A stretch of 64,000 nt of DNA from Purshia tridentata (lineage: Eukaryota > Streptophyta > Magnoliopsida > Rosales > Rosaceae), in the NCBI GenBank assembly GCA_003254885.1, contig QANT01002765.1, positions 30,352 through 94,351 of the forward strand, given 5' to 3'. Positions 1 through 10,332 of this stretch are shown piece after piece. The notes beneath the pieces are model-generated. The model made no database searches and was not told where the DNA came from. It saw nothing but the letters and a program-made list of their open reading frames with translations. Made by a program: the position numbers and the translations under genes. Each line of letters opens with the position of its first letter. Within the stretch, counting starts at the first letter, position 1.

Positions 1-1110
1 TATTTTTGTTGATTTGTTATCACTCTTCACTCAAATACGATGTAGTTCACACGTTTGTGCAAAGTACGTATACATATTTGCTCACTCTAAAATTAAATTT
101 TCTCGAGTTTTTATCGTCAAATAATGTGACAAATAAGTTAAATAAATAACATAGTATCTTCCTGTCCTAATGTAATAAGTTTAGATTGAGACTGCTTTTG
201 TATTAATTGTAGTAACCATGTATACCTAATTAATAGTACTCCTATGCATAGTTACTAAGTAAAAATGAGTAAACTAATTGCATGTATATTCATTGCACCT
301 AAAACAAAGGCTATAGAAAGATGGCGACATGTTTGATAAAAAAAGAAAGAAAGACAGCTACATACCCTTTTCTTCATATAATTAATTAAAAAAATGATTG
401 AATCCAAAATTTATCACCTGAGCGGTTAAGATTAAGACTTCTTTTGTTTAGCAAAATTTTGCAAGGAACACTACGAACTTGAAATTTATATAAAATAATA
501 GAATAGCCTTTCAAACATAATGGGCCCTAACTTTTGAAATTTATCTCTCTTCTATCACAGTAAGTCTACAAGTTAAGCAAGATAGCATGTTGTATGCCTT
601 CTGGCCAAAAGAAAAAAATTAGCAAAAACAGAAGACTCGTCTGCTCCTACTCTGCTCAGACTGCTCGGGGGGACATTTCTCAAGCAGATAATGGTCATTT
701 CATTAACTTGGGGGGTCACCTGCGACTAAGATGGGTGTTTCAAGGAGAGGTGTCACTGGCGTTGGAGGGTCACGAGTACGTTTGTTCGCCACTAAAGGTA
801 GTTTTTATTTTTTGGTATAATTCATATATAGAAAATACATTTTCATAACCATTAAAAATATACGCGGCTGCTAAATTTTATAAGCTTAGTACCTTACTTA
901 GTGAGTGTAAGTCTTTAAGCACAAATAGGTCGAAAGTTCAAATTAATGAACTTTTTTCTTCTTGGGTTTGCATACTTATAATTTTGTTTTTTTATTAATG
1001 TAATCATGTAAGTAACCTTAGTTAGGCCATTTACTATGGTAAATATCATTTTTTAATAGCCAAAGTCATTTTAAGTGTTGTAATAGTGCTTTTTAGGTTA
1101 TATTTTCACT

Positions 1111-1320
1111 ATGGTGCTGACACTCATATTTGAGTATTAGGATTTTAAATCTAATTAAATTATGCTTAATATTAATTAAGTATTAAAGAAAATTATACCA
1201 TTGATTATATTTTAAATGGTGTCGACACTCATATTTGAGTATTAAGATTTTAAATCTAATTAAATTATGCATAATATTAATTAAGTATTAAAAAAAAATA
1301 TACCATTGATTATATTTTAA
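1111..1320. repeat. Tandem duplication, two 105-bp copies
   Basis: Positions 1111-1215 and 1216-1320 are two head-to-tail copies of an AT-rich segment, each starting ATGGTG and ending in TTGATTATATTTTAA. They differ at only a few positions, for example CTGACAC against TCGACAC near the start. No coding potential or target-site signature is seen, so this looks like a simple local duplication. Confidence 0.85.
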
Positions 1321-3615
1321 GAAGATCTTTAATGTAAGATTAATATTAAATATATTTGAATATTTCATTTGTTTACTCAAATTAAAATTTTTCTATTTTA
1401 TTATCCAAAAACAATAAACATAACATAATTTATTTATTTTGTGATGGGTCCATACAAAAAACACATAAAAAAAGCTACACACAAACAACTAAAATTTTGT
1501 AAGTATTCAACCATATAAGCCCATACCATTTAGAGATTACTTTTTCTTAACTTTAAATTTGAGTTTTAATACAACAATCAATTCTTAATAGCCTTCATAA
1601 TTTAGTACATAATGAACAAGTTATAACCATATATTAATCATTTTAACTTTTAATTATCAAAATTTCGGTGTATAGCAGGGCAAAGTTGATAAGACCCTTT
1701 GAAGTTTGAGAAGTTCCATTATATATAATGTTTTGGACACAACAACATAGCAAATATGATGGGACAATGAGAAAGTGACCCCATCGCCATCCTTGTTAAG
1801 TAAATTTAATTATAACTGGGACATGGGACCGGGGAGGGGTAGGGTCTCTTGTTAGGGATGGTTTCCTAAACCCTAATGGGTTCTGTGTGTAACTGTACGT
1901 CCTGTCCACTCAAATAACAAGATCAAGTTGGGTATATATCAGTGTACGTGAGGCTGTGTGGCTGTGGTGTGAGGTGCATGCTCTACTGGATCAATCTTGA
2001 CCTCAAGCTCAATTCCACAACCAGTAGTGGAGTGCATGATAATTATTCAAAGAAAGGACCCCACATTGATTTGGTCCCTTTCATTTTTTGCATTCACGTC
2101 AGCATCGATGTGGACTATTTAATTTCATGAAAATGATGATGTATAGTATAGGAGTAGGGGGTCCATCACCCCCATTGAAAAGCCTTGATATAAGATCACG
2201 AGATGAGACACCACCCAAGAACATTTTCAATCAACTATTTGGTGTTCTACTTCTACCAAGAAAATAAACCAATTTTTAATTTTATGGTGGCAAAATCGTA
2301 AGTGAAAAATAAATCTGTCAAAATCAGCATATCTATATAATTAGTATTCGTGAAGACATTTTATCAAACCAATTTTATACCAATATTTAAGAAACAAGTC
2401 AAGAAACACAAGCAATAATAACCCAAGTTTAATGAGGATAAAATAGTTTCATGGGTTCAATTGACCTTTCTATTATGTATGTGGATGTGGGTGGGGCTCC
2501 CAACCCAAGTGTCCAAATCTAAAAATTAAAATATATTTACAAGTTATACATATATATATCTCTAATCATAGTTGAAAAGTAACAATAAATCTTAAGATTG
2601 AGAGCTAATTTATACAATCTTGGTGGTAAGTTCACCTTATTTTGAAAAGACAAAGCAAGGTCAAGTCTTAGCCTAACAGTAATTAAGTCTCACCAAATCA
2701 ACCAAACATGGAGAAAGAAAACAGTCTTTTCCTTATACTACTGTAATATATATAAGTCCTAACCTTCGCTAAGTATACTTAACAACACAGTTCACCAATA
2801 TCTCAAATGGTAGGGCATAGTTGAAAAAGGGCATAGGAACAAAAATGTAGGTGTCTTTTGTTTTTAGGTCCAAATGAATGATACAATGATGCAGTTGTGG
2901 TTCAAGTCCAAAATATTTTTGCTGATTGTTTGTAAATTAGTTTTTTATTTGCATGCATATATAGCCACATAGTCTATGGTCTAATAGAGCCTATAGATGA
3001 AGACAGATTACCTTTCACCTAAAATCAAATCATTAGTAAAAGCAGTAGGTTGCATACCTTCAAATGCCACATGGAAAATGTTCAATACTGGGGCCCGCTT
3101 CAGATGTCCCTTTTCATAGGTTTAACCCCGTGGTGGGCCCACCCTCTCCACTAACTACCATGTCCTTTCTGATTTGCCCCGCTTGCAAGGGTTGTTTGAT
3201 TGGGCTTTAATCAATTATTGTCCATTGTAATTAAAGAAGTGTTATTTTACTTATCACCAAAAAATGGCGGTGAAGATTACCATCATATTAAAAGGTAAAA
3301 AAAAATTGAAAGTGCTTTCTAAATTCTAATAAAGCACCGGATAGATATTTCCTTAGGAAGTGCCATTAAATACATTTACAATAAGCACTTAATTTATTTT
3401 ATTTTTAGAAAAAGGAACATGTCCACCCTAGAGAAAAAGTATATATATGTACAAAAATGCCACATCATGAGACCTAGAAAACCCATGAATCCCTTTATGT
3501 AAATACCTTAATATATATGAGCATATTCCATCCAAAATAGTAAATATGGTATAATTCCGAATAAATAATGAAAATGGAGTTGGATTTATGCCTTCATAGA
3601 TTCCAACTTGAACTT

Positions 3616-3996
3616 GGATCTGTGGCTTGAAGGATTCCAAGCTTCTATAGTTATATTTCCCATGGCTATATAAAGTGGAAAAAATTCATCCCAATTAAGG
3701 AAGATGAAAACGTGTAGATAAAAAGCAAGAGGTATGTGGAAGAGAAAGATGCCCATACTACAAGACACAGAGGGTGAGGTACTGTTAAAAAAAAAAAGTA
3801 GGGAATGGATCTGTGGCTTGAAGGATTCCAAGCTTCTATAATTATATTTCCCATGGCTATATAAAGTGGAAAAAATTCATCCCAATTAAGGAAGATGAAA
3901 ACGTGTAGAGAAAAAGCAAGAGGTATGTGGAAGAGAAAGATGCCCATACTACAAGACATAGAGGGTGAGGTACTGTTAAAAAAAAAAGTAGGGAAA
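3616..3996. repeat. Tandem duplication, two about 191-bp copies
   Basis: Two head-to-tail copies start with GGATCTGTGGCTTGAAGG at 3616 and 3807. Each ends in an A-run followed by GTAGGGAA. They differ by a few substitutions and the A-run length, so the event is recent. The overlapping minus-strand open frames here are products of this duplication and are not taken as genes. Confidence 0.9.
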
Positions 3997-5216
3997 AGTG
4001 ATGAGAAATTATTTGACAAACAAGAATACCTTTTGGTTACAAAGGATTGATAACGACTCAAAGATGACCTATACAATGGGGCATCCTTTGATTGCCATGG
4101 AGATATGGATGGTATCAATCCCATAAGTATTCAATTATTATGTGTATGATCCTTGGGGGAGGGTACCTAATCGACAAAGATCTTCTACTTATTTGTCTAC
4201 TCATCTCTCTATTATACTTTAATATTGGACATCAAAGAGAGAGTAGAGAGAAAGAAAAAGGAAGAAGTAGAAGGAAACATGACCAAGATTAAAAATATGA
4301 TAGGGAAATAGATAGGCAAATGAATAGAGAATCTTAGTTCGTACCTAATAGCTTCTATTGCACTTTTTTTCATGCTGTCTTGGGGGAGGGTACCTAAATT
4401 ATTTATGATCTTGTAAAATTGTCAGTTGAAGCACATGCTCTAATATATGGTACTTGAGAATTTCACTGTTCAGATCATAAAAGAGGAGTTAATTTGAATT
4501 GGGACCAGAGAAGATAAGCAATACATATCTCATTATTATTTAAGTTGAATATATTAAATTTGGATTTGAAAAAAAAAAGGAATTACGGATTGGGTAACAT
4601 AGCTTTTTAATAATACAATATCTTTTATGTGGCAAACAGATAATGATGTGTGCAAAATAATTTTACCACATTATATGAGGTACAAAATCTTTTCTGTATT
4701 TAAAAATGTAGTTTAATCTAATATATGTAACATTATTCTGGAAGTTATAATAACATTGTAGTTCACATGCAAAATAGGGTCCTTTTCTCCGGCTAAAATA
4801 AAATCAAAACCAATTATCATACATAGCCTTCCCTATGTAGCAATCAATCTCTTGGCATATATCGCCGACAACGATCACCATCAAGATTTAAGAGAATCAA
4901 AACTATATATATATCACAAGGAAATAAGCCAATAATTGATGGCCCAACTTCCATTTGGTAACCAGAGCCTTCATGAACATCTGATTATAAGATGTTAACG
5001 TTCTGACAACTATTGGGTCAAGTTATTGGGCTTTACGAAATTGCAGGCCTCAGTTTGCTGCATATCAATATTCAAGTGTTGTATCAATGATTCAATATAT
5101 ACAGCTCTCAAACATCATGATTTTACATGCTTGAGTTTACATTTGATAAACGTTGTTGATTAATGAAAAATAAAATCTTTAATGCATTTATTATTGAGAA
5201 TACAAGACCACATAAA

Positions 5217-5747
5217 TCATATAATCTTATCAGTTGATAAGAAACTATAGATAAACATATCTCTAATCTCTCCTTTACAATACCCATACTTCCTCAACAT
5301 ACCTTCTTTTAAAAAACCAACCTTCTCTAAAACCATTTGAGACCCCTTATTCTCAACCTCAAACAAAGCCTCAATCCTCACCAAACATGTGAACTCCTTG
5401 AACACCCTAGAGATGGCCATCCTCAATGCCACTGTGGCAATCCCTTGTCCCCAGCCTGCAGCCACAGCATAGCTAACATGTGGCCTGCACCTGTCCTCAC
5501 CCGGTTCGGGCTTGACCGAAATGTATCCCATCGAACGGTCATCCAAGCATATGGACTGCCTCCATGGGTGTGGAATAGCAACCTTCTCAATGTATGTCAA
5601 GGCTTGTTCTCTAGAGGTGATGGTGTTCCATCTTAGATAGCGTGTTACACTCTCATCACTTGCCCATTTGAGGAAGTCATTGGCATCAGAGGGTTTGAAA
5701 GGGCGAAGAGAAAATCTTGATGAATCCATTCCAACTTCCAAGCTCAA
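5217..5747 (-). CDS. GNAT-family N-acetyltransferase (RimJ/RimL type), copy 1
   Basis: Single-exon gene for a 176-aa protein of the plant GNAT (Acetyltransf_3) family, which uses acetyl-CoA to acetylate an amine whose identity cannot be read here. The N-terminal strand SLRPFKPSDANDF (about residues 13-25) and the acetyl-CoA pyrophosphate loop GWGQGIA (98-104) are visible, followed by the usual C-terminal motif ending VLEKVGFLKEGMLRKYG. Length is typical. The protein starts at 5747; an in-frame ATG at 5729 (MDSSRF) is an alternative. Relative to copy 2, one residue is missing just before the loop (AAGWGQG against APEYWGQG), a possible effect on cofactor binding. A TATA-like CTTTATATGCC lies just upstream on the minus strand. 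Cytosolic, no targeting signal seen. Confidence 0.9.
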   Translation of the reverse strand: MSLEVGMDSSRFSLRPFKPSDANDFLKWASDESVTRYLRWNTITSREQALTYIEKVAIPHPWRQSICLDDRSMGYISVKPEPGEDRCRPHVSYAVAAGWGQGIATVALRMAISRVFKEFTCLVRIEALFEVENKGSQMVLEKVGFLKEGMLRKYGYCKGEIRDMFIYSFLSTDKII

Positions 5748-5923
5748 TCTGAATAATTATGTTGGCATATAAAGCTATGGGTTATATGAATGTGTAGCTT
5801 ATCATGGAATTGTCATTAAAAATATGGTCTCGTGGTCCAACAATACATTGAACTTGTCTAGTACGTACTAATAGCAGACAAATTTTTAATTGATGAATCC
5901 ATTGAATTTGGAGGAGCTTTGAG

Positions 5924-6113
5924 ATGGTTCCAAGCTCAAATTGAATGATAATGTAGGCATAAAAAGCTGTGGATTATATGAATGTGCAGCTTACCATGGG
6001 GGACAAGGTCAATTATGATACTTGTCATTCAAAATATGGTCATGTGGTTCCAATAAATAATAGATTTGGGTGCACTGAACTTCTCTACTACTAGTGGCAG
6101 ACAAATTTGTCAG
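5924..6113 (-). repeat. Duplicated GNAT promoter without its coding region
   Basis: This block repeats, with moderate divergence, the start-codon region and promoter of GNAT copy 1 (5730-5886): both contain CCAAGCTCAA, a GGCATA(T/A)AAA(G) TATA-like segment, TTATATGAATGTG, and an AATATGGTC block followed by GCAGACAAATTT. No acetyltransferase body follows it. It most likely marks a deleted third minus-strand copy between the two intact genes. Confidence 0.65.
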
Positions 6114-6547
6114 CATCATCCCAAGCTGCAACTGGCCCATTATTGATGGGTGGACTAAATTGTTGAAGAAGGTGATGTATATAATCCCATGTCGGTTAAA
6201 TAAGGAGTCATCAACTTCTTCGAATTAGTTCAAGTGGTGAAGGACGGCAAGGGAATGAGTTAGAAATTAGAATTAGAATACGTTAATGCTGAGCTTTTTG
6301 GTAAAACCAAAAACCTGATTGGTGGAGCGGTGGCTAAACTGGGATAATATTGACATGTGTGATGTATGTGAGTCTGTGAATGTATTTGACAGTCGGAGTC
6401 ATAAACTCGAAACAAAACATAAAATAAGCAACGAGAAGTTTTGCAACCAGGTAGAAGTAAATTAATGGATGATTCAGGATATATTGTACCAGCTTGACTA
6501 CAAATGTTTCATATTGTTTTAGGCTTATCCATTGATTAGCAAAATGG

Positions 6548-7099
6548 TTAGATTTCAAGGCATATATCTGTGGATAAAAGACTATACATGACAACATCTT
6601 TAGCTGTACCTTTATGAAAGGTATACTTTCTCAAAAGGCCTTCCTTGTGGAACCCAAGTTTTTCCAAGACCCTCTGCGAGGCCTTGTTCTCTACCAAAAC
6701 CAAAGCTTGCATTCTGACCAAACCAGTTAACTCCTCAAACCCTTCAGTGATGGCCATCTTCACAGCTTTGGTTGCTATGCCTTGTCCCCAGTACTCAGGA
6801 GCCAACACATACCCAACCTCTGCCCTACACTTGTCATCACCACCTTGTGGCATGATGAAGACCAGCCCGATCGAAAGGTCATTGATGCAGATGGATCTGC
6901 AGTAAGGGTGAGAAATGCACCAGTCCTTGATGTATGTAATTGCTGCTTCTTTAGAAGTGAATGTGTTCCAACGGGTGAATTTTGTCACCCTTTCATCACC
7001 AGCATAGAGCAAGAAGTCCTCAGCATCTGAGACCCTGTAAGGGCGGAGTGTGATTTCCAAAGAATTGTTTGCCATTTTCTTTGATAAGCACTTATGCAT
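6548..7099 (-). CDS. GNAT-family N-acetyltransferase (RimJ/RimL type), copy 2
   Basis: Single-exon gene for a 183-aa protein, or 175 aa if translation begins at the ATG at 7075 (MANNSLEITLRP), which fits the family start better. The fold is shown by ITLRPYRVSDAEDFL at the N terminus, the acetyl-CoA loop YWGQGIATKA (about residues 104-113) and VENKASQRVLEKLGF near the C terminus. It is a tandem paralogue of the gene at 5217-5747, same strand, and keeps the full loop. The last residues differ (STDICLEI against STDKII). The natural substrate is unknown. Confidence 0.9.
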   Translation of the reverse strand: MHKCLSKKMANNSLEITLRPYRVSDAEDFLLYAGDERVTKFTRWNTFTSKEAAITYIKDWCISHPYCRSICINDLSIGLVFIMPQGGDDKCRAEVGYVLAPEYWGQGIATKAVKMAITEGFEELTGLVRMQALVLVENKASQRVLEKLGFHKEGLLRKYTFHKGTAKDVVMYSLLSTDICLEI

Positions 7100-7380
7100 A
7101 AACAGTATAAAATGCTGCTCTTTTAATTTTATAATTAGTATCAGAGGGTGACAATCCAGGAAAGTTGTGAAATGAGTTTACACTCATTGGTAATTATACG
7201 CACAAGTAGTCACCAAGTGGGTCCAATGTTGAGTTCTAATAGCATATTCCTTAAATAATTTTATAAATGTCTTGCTCACCACTCCAAGTAAATGACCAAG
7301 GCATGACCCCAGGTTGACCCCACCCATTACCATCCACCTTATTTCTAGGCAATTTCTTACAAGCTCTCACTTCTTTTTGC

Positions 7381-7388
7381 ATATATAA
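7381..7388 (+). promoter_or_regulatory. TATA box of broken GNAT copy 3
   Basis: ATATATAA, followed by ACCC, lies 90-97 bp upstream of the ATG at 7478, a usual plant spacing. It belongs to the truncated acetyltransferase on the plus strand. Confidence 0.55.
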
Positions 7389-7477
7389 ACCCAAAGTCTC
7401 TTGCAACTTCTTTCTATATTGGCTTTGCCTTTAAGAGACATTTTTCATTTCTTATACCAATAATAGTGAGATTTATA

Positions 7478-7546
7478 ATGGAGGGAAGAGAAGGCTGTGA
7501 TGGGTTCTTGTCCAACATCACCCTTCGGCCATTGGGTCTTTCAGAC
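7478..7546 (+). pseudogene. GNAT acetyltransferase copy 3, 5' fragment broken by a repeat
   Basis: From the ATG at 7478 the frame reads a start like those of the two minus-strand paralogues, with NITLRPLGLSD corresponding to EITLRPYRVSD of copy 2. Homology stops abruptly after about 23 codons, at CAGACAGTGGCGGATC, where repetitive DNA begins. No remainder of the acetyltransferase body is found downstream. The promoter and start are preserved, so a short transcript reading into the repeat is possible. Orientation is opposite to the other copies. Confidence 0.75.
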
Positions 7547-7899
7547 AGTGGCGGATCGACAGCCAAAGGTGGGGCGTGGCCGAACCTAGAAGCCTTGTAC
7601 ATGCTTTCTCTCTGTACAATGACCCCCTAGACTTTAGACGGCGACCTCCCAATACCGAACGGTGACCCCAAAAGGCCCTCCCTCAACCCCGTTCTCTGTT
7701 TCTCAGCCGCTGCCTGCCGAACTGGTTCAAACCAGTTGAATCCCCTTTGTTAGAACTCGGGAGCATCCATTTGCAGTTAAGAGAGGAAGAACTGGTTCAA
7801 ACCAGTTGAATCCCCTTTGTTAGGACTCGGGAGCATCCATTTGTAGTTAAGAGAGGAGAAAGGAATTGGATCAGTTTAGTCTTCACCTTATTTGTTTTA
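7547..7899. repeat. Unclassified repeat abutting GNAT copy 3, with a 70-bp tandem duplication
   Basis: Sequence starting GTGGCGGATC, a start I associate with plant interspersed repeats, follows the GNAT breakpoint. It contains two 70-bp copies at 7719-7788 and 7789-7858. Each begins with the perfect palindrome AACTGGTTCAAACCAGTT (8-bp arms, 2-bp centre). The outer limits are not defined; the PIF-like element is inserted at its right side. Confidence 0.5.
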
Positions 7900-8807
7900 G
7901 GCCCAGTTTATACCGACCACCCTCTTAATTTTTTTTTCCCTTTTTGCTCCTCCAGTAAAATAAAAAAAATTCTCTCTTCCTCCTTCCCTCACCGGACCAC
8001 CCACCCCACCCCAGCCCATACGCAAGATCACTCCGGGTTCCAGGGTGGAATTCGGAGAGGGTCCTGTCACACCCCCACCTCTACCCTCACCACCACCCCA
8101 CCCCACTCCACCCCAGCCCAGCCCATCCAGACGCCGGCGCTACCCCACTACATCTTCGCCTGTTTATAAACTTTTCGACACTGGTGTGCCGAAATTTTGG
8201 TGATTATTCGGCACCTGATTGTCGAACGTAGGCAGTGTTTTCGGTAAGCAACCACCGAATGGAAGTATTCGCCTGTTTAGAAACTTTTCGACACTGGTGT
8301 GCCGAAATTTTGGTGATTATTCAGCACTCTATTGTCGAACGTAGGCAGTGTTTTCGGTAAGCAACCACCGAATGAAGGTATTCTACCGAACATATTACTT
8401 ATATTCAGTCATAAGCTGCCAAACCTTTCTATATTTTTCGACAACATACTACCGAATGGGTTTGGAGAAAGGTGGGGGCTGGGGTGGGGTCGCGCGGTAG
8501 CTGGGTTGAGTGGAGATGAGGTTGCGCAAAAGAGAGAGAGAGAGAAAGTTGCGCAAAGAGAGAGAGAGAGAGAGAAAGGGGGTGGGTCACGCCAGTGGCT
8601 GGGTTGGGTGGGTTGGGGTGGCGCAGCAGCTGGATGGGGCCGTGCCGACGTCTGGGTAGGGTGCGATGAGGATGGGTGGTCCGGGGATGGACGGAGGAAG
8701 AGATAGTTTTTTTTTTATTTTACTGGAGGGGCAAAAAGGGAAAAAAATAGAAAAAAATGAAAGGGTGGTCAACTCATCAATAAAGGATGGTCGGTATAGC
8801 CTGGGCC
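7900..8807. mobile_element. TIR transposon with TTA target duplication, PIF/Harbinger-like, non-autonomous
   Basis: The ends are inverted repeats: GGCCCAGTTTATACCGACCA at the left and, read from the right end, GGCCCAGGCTATACCGACCA. Homology continues inward, including a shared segment TGC(T/C)CCTCCAGTAAAATAAA about 50-90 bp from the ends. The 3-bp direct repeat TTA flanks both sides (7897-7899 and 8808-8810), as PIF/Harbinger elements make. No transposase is present. The middle holds a tandem duplication (8155-8267 and 8268-8380) and a hairpin array. GC-rich purine tracts near 8480-8700 give spurious long open frames. Confidence 0.8.
8174..8456. repeat. 33-bp-phased hairpin array inside the PIF-like element
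   Basis: Twenty-base units of the form TTCGG-N10-CCGAA start at 8174, 8207 and 8240 (exact 33-bp steps), again at 8287, 8320 and 8353 (the second copy of a 113-bp duplication), and at 8404 and 8437 with a weak partner at 8371. Examples are TTCGGTAAGCAACCACCGAA (8240) and TTCGACAACATACTACCGAA (8437). The arms can pair as 5-6 bp stems around a variable loop, and spacers are 13 bp. Some arms are degenerate, for example TTCAG at 8320. Confidence 0.7.
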
Positions 8808-9596
8808 TTACAAAATTGTTCAACAATATTTTTACGTGTTGAATTAATTATACTACATAATGTTATATTTATACTTAATAATTTTTCATAAAATGAGTCG
8901 TGTGTTTGACAAGTGTTGGGCACTTGATGTGTTCCTTCTTTTTCAATCTTTTAAAATAGTAGTAACTAACAAAATTTGAGTGAATGTGATTTTAAATGAT
9001 TTTGTTTTTATGTTTTGTGTTAGTTTATTAATTATTCACATGTATATAAAAAAAAAAACCTAAAAGACATTTGTATAAATATCAGTTTTACATGATTTTT
9101 AGTGTTGTATTAGACATCTTCTTGTGGGCTGTTTTGTCCATAATACCCTTCTTTACTGTTTGAGGAATACTATTAAGATTGAACCTGTCGTTCTTAATTG
9201 GGAAATTTTAGCCATACTCAACAATCTTCTTTTGATACTCAACACATATTTTAAACTTGAATGGACAAATTTACCCCTTAGTATAATTACCAATAAAGAC
9301 AAATTATAACTTTTGTGAAATTAAAATTTCTTTTCATACCCAACACCTAATATCCATCTTCTTTACCATTCCTAACCTAACCATTCTCACTCTTCCTCAC
9401 TCTTCTTCACTCTCACTCACACCCTTTCTCACACTTACACTATCAAACATCAAACTAAGCCCTTACATCAAAACAAGGGTTTTTAGGCAAATGACTGGTG
9501 AAATCGTACCCTATAAGCCTCCAAATGAGGTATAAGTGCATTTTGTGTAAATTTTTCAGCATTTTAGCCGTTTTGAGATTGCTGGTTCACGACGTG

Positions 9597-9916
9597 TTCG
9601 GCGAACCAGAGCCGAACCCGTGCACATATTTCGGTTGGTTTCAGCTGAGTATCTTATGTCTATTCGGTTGAAACCAACCGAATGCTTATTTCATTATTTC
9701 ATATTTACACGATGATCGGCTAGAGGAAACCGAATAAGTTAGCATTGTCCTGTTACTCGTAGCCGGACATCTTACATATATAAGGTTACCAGTAACCGAA
9801 CGAAGCTGAGGATTTTTTGTAAAAATATTGGGCCTGCTCCTGTAACCCAAACATTTCAGTACATTCGGCTAATATCTACCGAACATTTTCCTCCTATTTG
9901 ACCAGCTATAATCGAA
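9597..9916. repeat. 33-bp-phased hairpin array inside the MULE (three triplets)
   Basis: Units TTCGG-N10-CCGAA, 20 nt each, start at 9597, 9630 and 9663; 9715, 9748 and 9781; 9831, 9864 and 9897. Within each triplet the step is exactly 33 bp; triplets start 118 and 116 bp apart. Best units are TTCGGCGAACCAGAGCCGAA (9597), TTCGGTTGAAACCAACCGAA (9663, pairing through 8 bp) and TTCGGCTAATATCTACCGAA (9864). Units at 9630, 9748 and 9831 are degenerate but keep the phase. The array lies between the first and second exons of the captured gene. Two further units are at 10508 and 10541, again 33 bp apart. Confidence 0.75.
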
Positions 9917-10082
9917 CACTGGGACAACTTAGATTTTTTTTTTAATTTAGGAAGAGGAAGATGAAGAAGAAGTAGAGGGTGAGCAAGCAAAGGGTGATGA
10001 AGCAGAAGGTGACGCTTCTACTCAAGGTAGCTCAGTTGGAAATGGACATGCCGATCACACTATTGAATTCACCACCGATAAG

Positions 10083-10332
10083 GTATTTATTGAAACCAAC
10101 TTAAGAGAGTAGACCATTTTGAATAAAATGGTCTCTAAGTACTTTTGATTCACTATGCAGGTATTTTCAACTTAATCTGAAATGATTAGTTGGGTCCGTG
10201 GAGAAGGTATATTTATTGAAACCAACTTAAGAGAGTAGACCATTCTGAATAAAATGGTCTCTAAGTACTTTTGATTCACTATGCAGGTATTTTCAACTAA
10301 ATCTGAAATGATTAGTTGGGTCCGTGGAGAAG
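10083..10332. repeat. Tandem exon duplication, two about 125-bp copies
   Basis: Copies at 10083-10207 and 10208-10332 each hold the end of an intron (ACTATGCAG acceptor) and the first 46 or so bases of the FAR1-like third exon. They differ at a few bases. The first copy has a TAA stop in the exon part; the second is open and continues into the rest of the exon. Confidence 0.85.

Larger units (their letters stand above)
1..5216. other. Intergenic region, no gene recognised
   Basis: About 5.2 kb of AT-rich sequence without a convincing gene. Short open frames at 594-848 and 1942-2130 on the plus strand and 3428-4124 on the minus strand match no family I know; the minus-strand ones arise from a tandem duplication. 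Two clear local duplications (1111-1320 and 3616-3996) are listed separately. A 19-bp string beginning CTTGGGGGAGGG occurs twice, near 4153 and 4379. Confidence 0.6.

Noticed and set aside
1866-1878. CCTAAACCCTAA, telomere-like
   Set aside because: Only one and a half units of the plant telomere repeat; expected by chance and common near plant promoters.
3428-4124. Overlapping minus-strand open frames of 70-152 codons
   Set aside because: They are created by the 191-bp tandem duplication; sequence is Phe/Ser-rich with no family resemblance.
8332-8706. 124-codon open frame on the plus strand with PN-containing 11-residue periodicity
   Set aside because: It follows from the 33-bp hairpin array and GC-rich purine tracts in a TIR element. 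Other units of the same array contain stops, so coding is unlikely.
8174-9916. Phased hairpin arrays read as a CRISPR-like array
   Set aside because: Plant nuclear DNA inside transposons; the constant parts are only 5-bp arms and no cas-like genes exist. The 33-bp phase is coincidentally in the size range.
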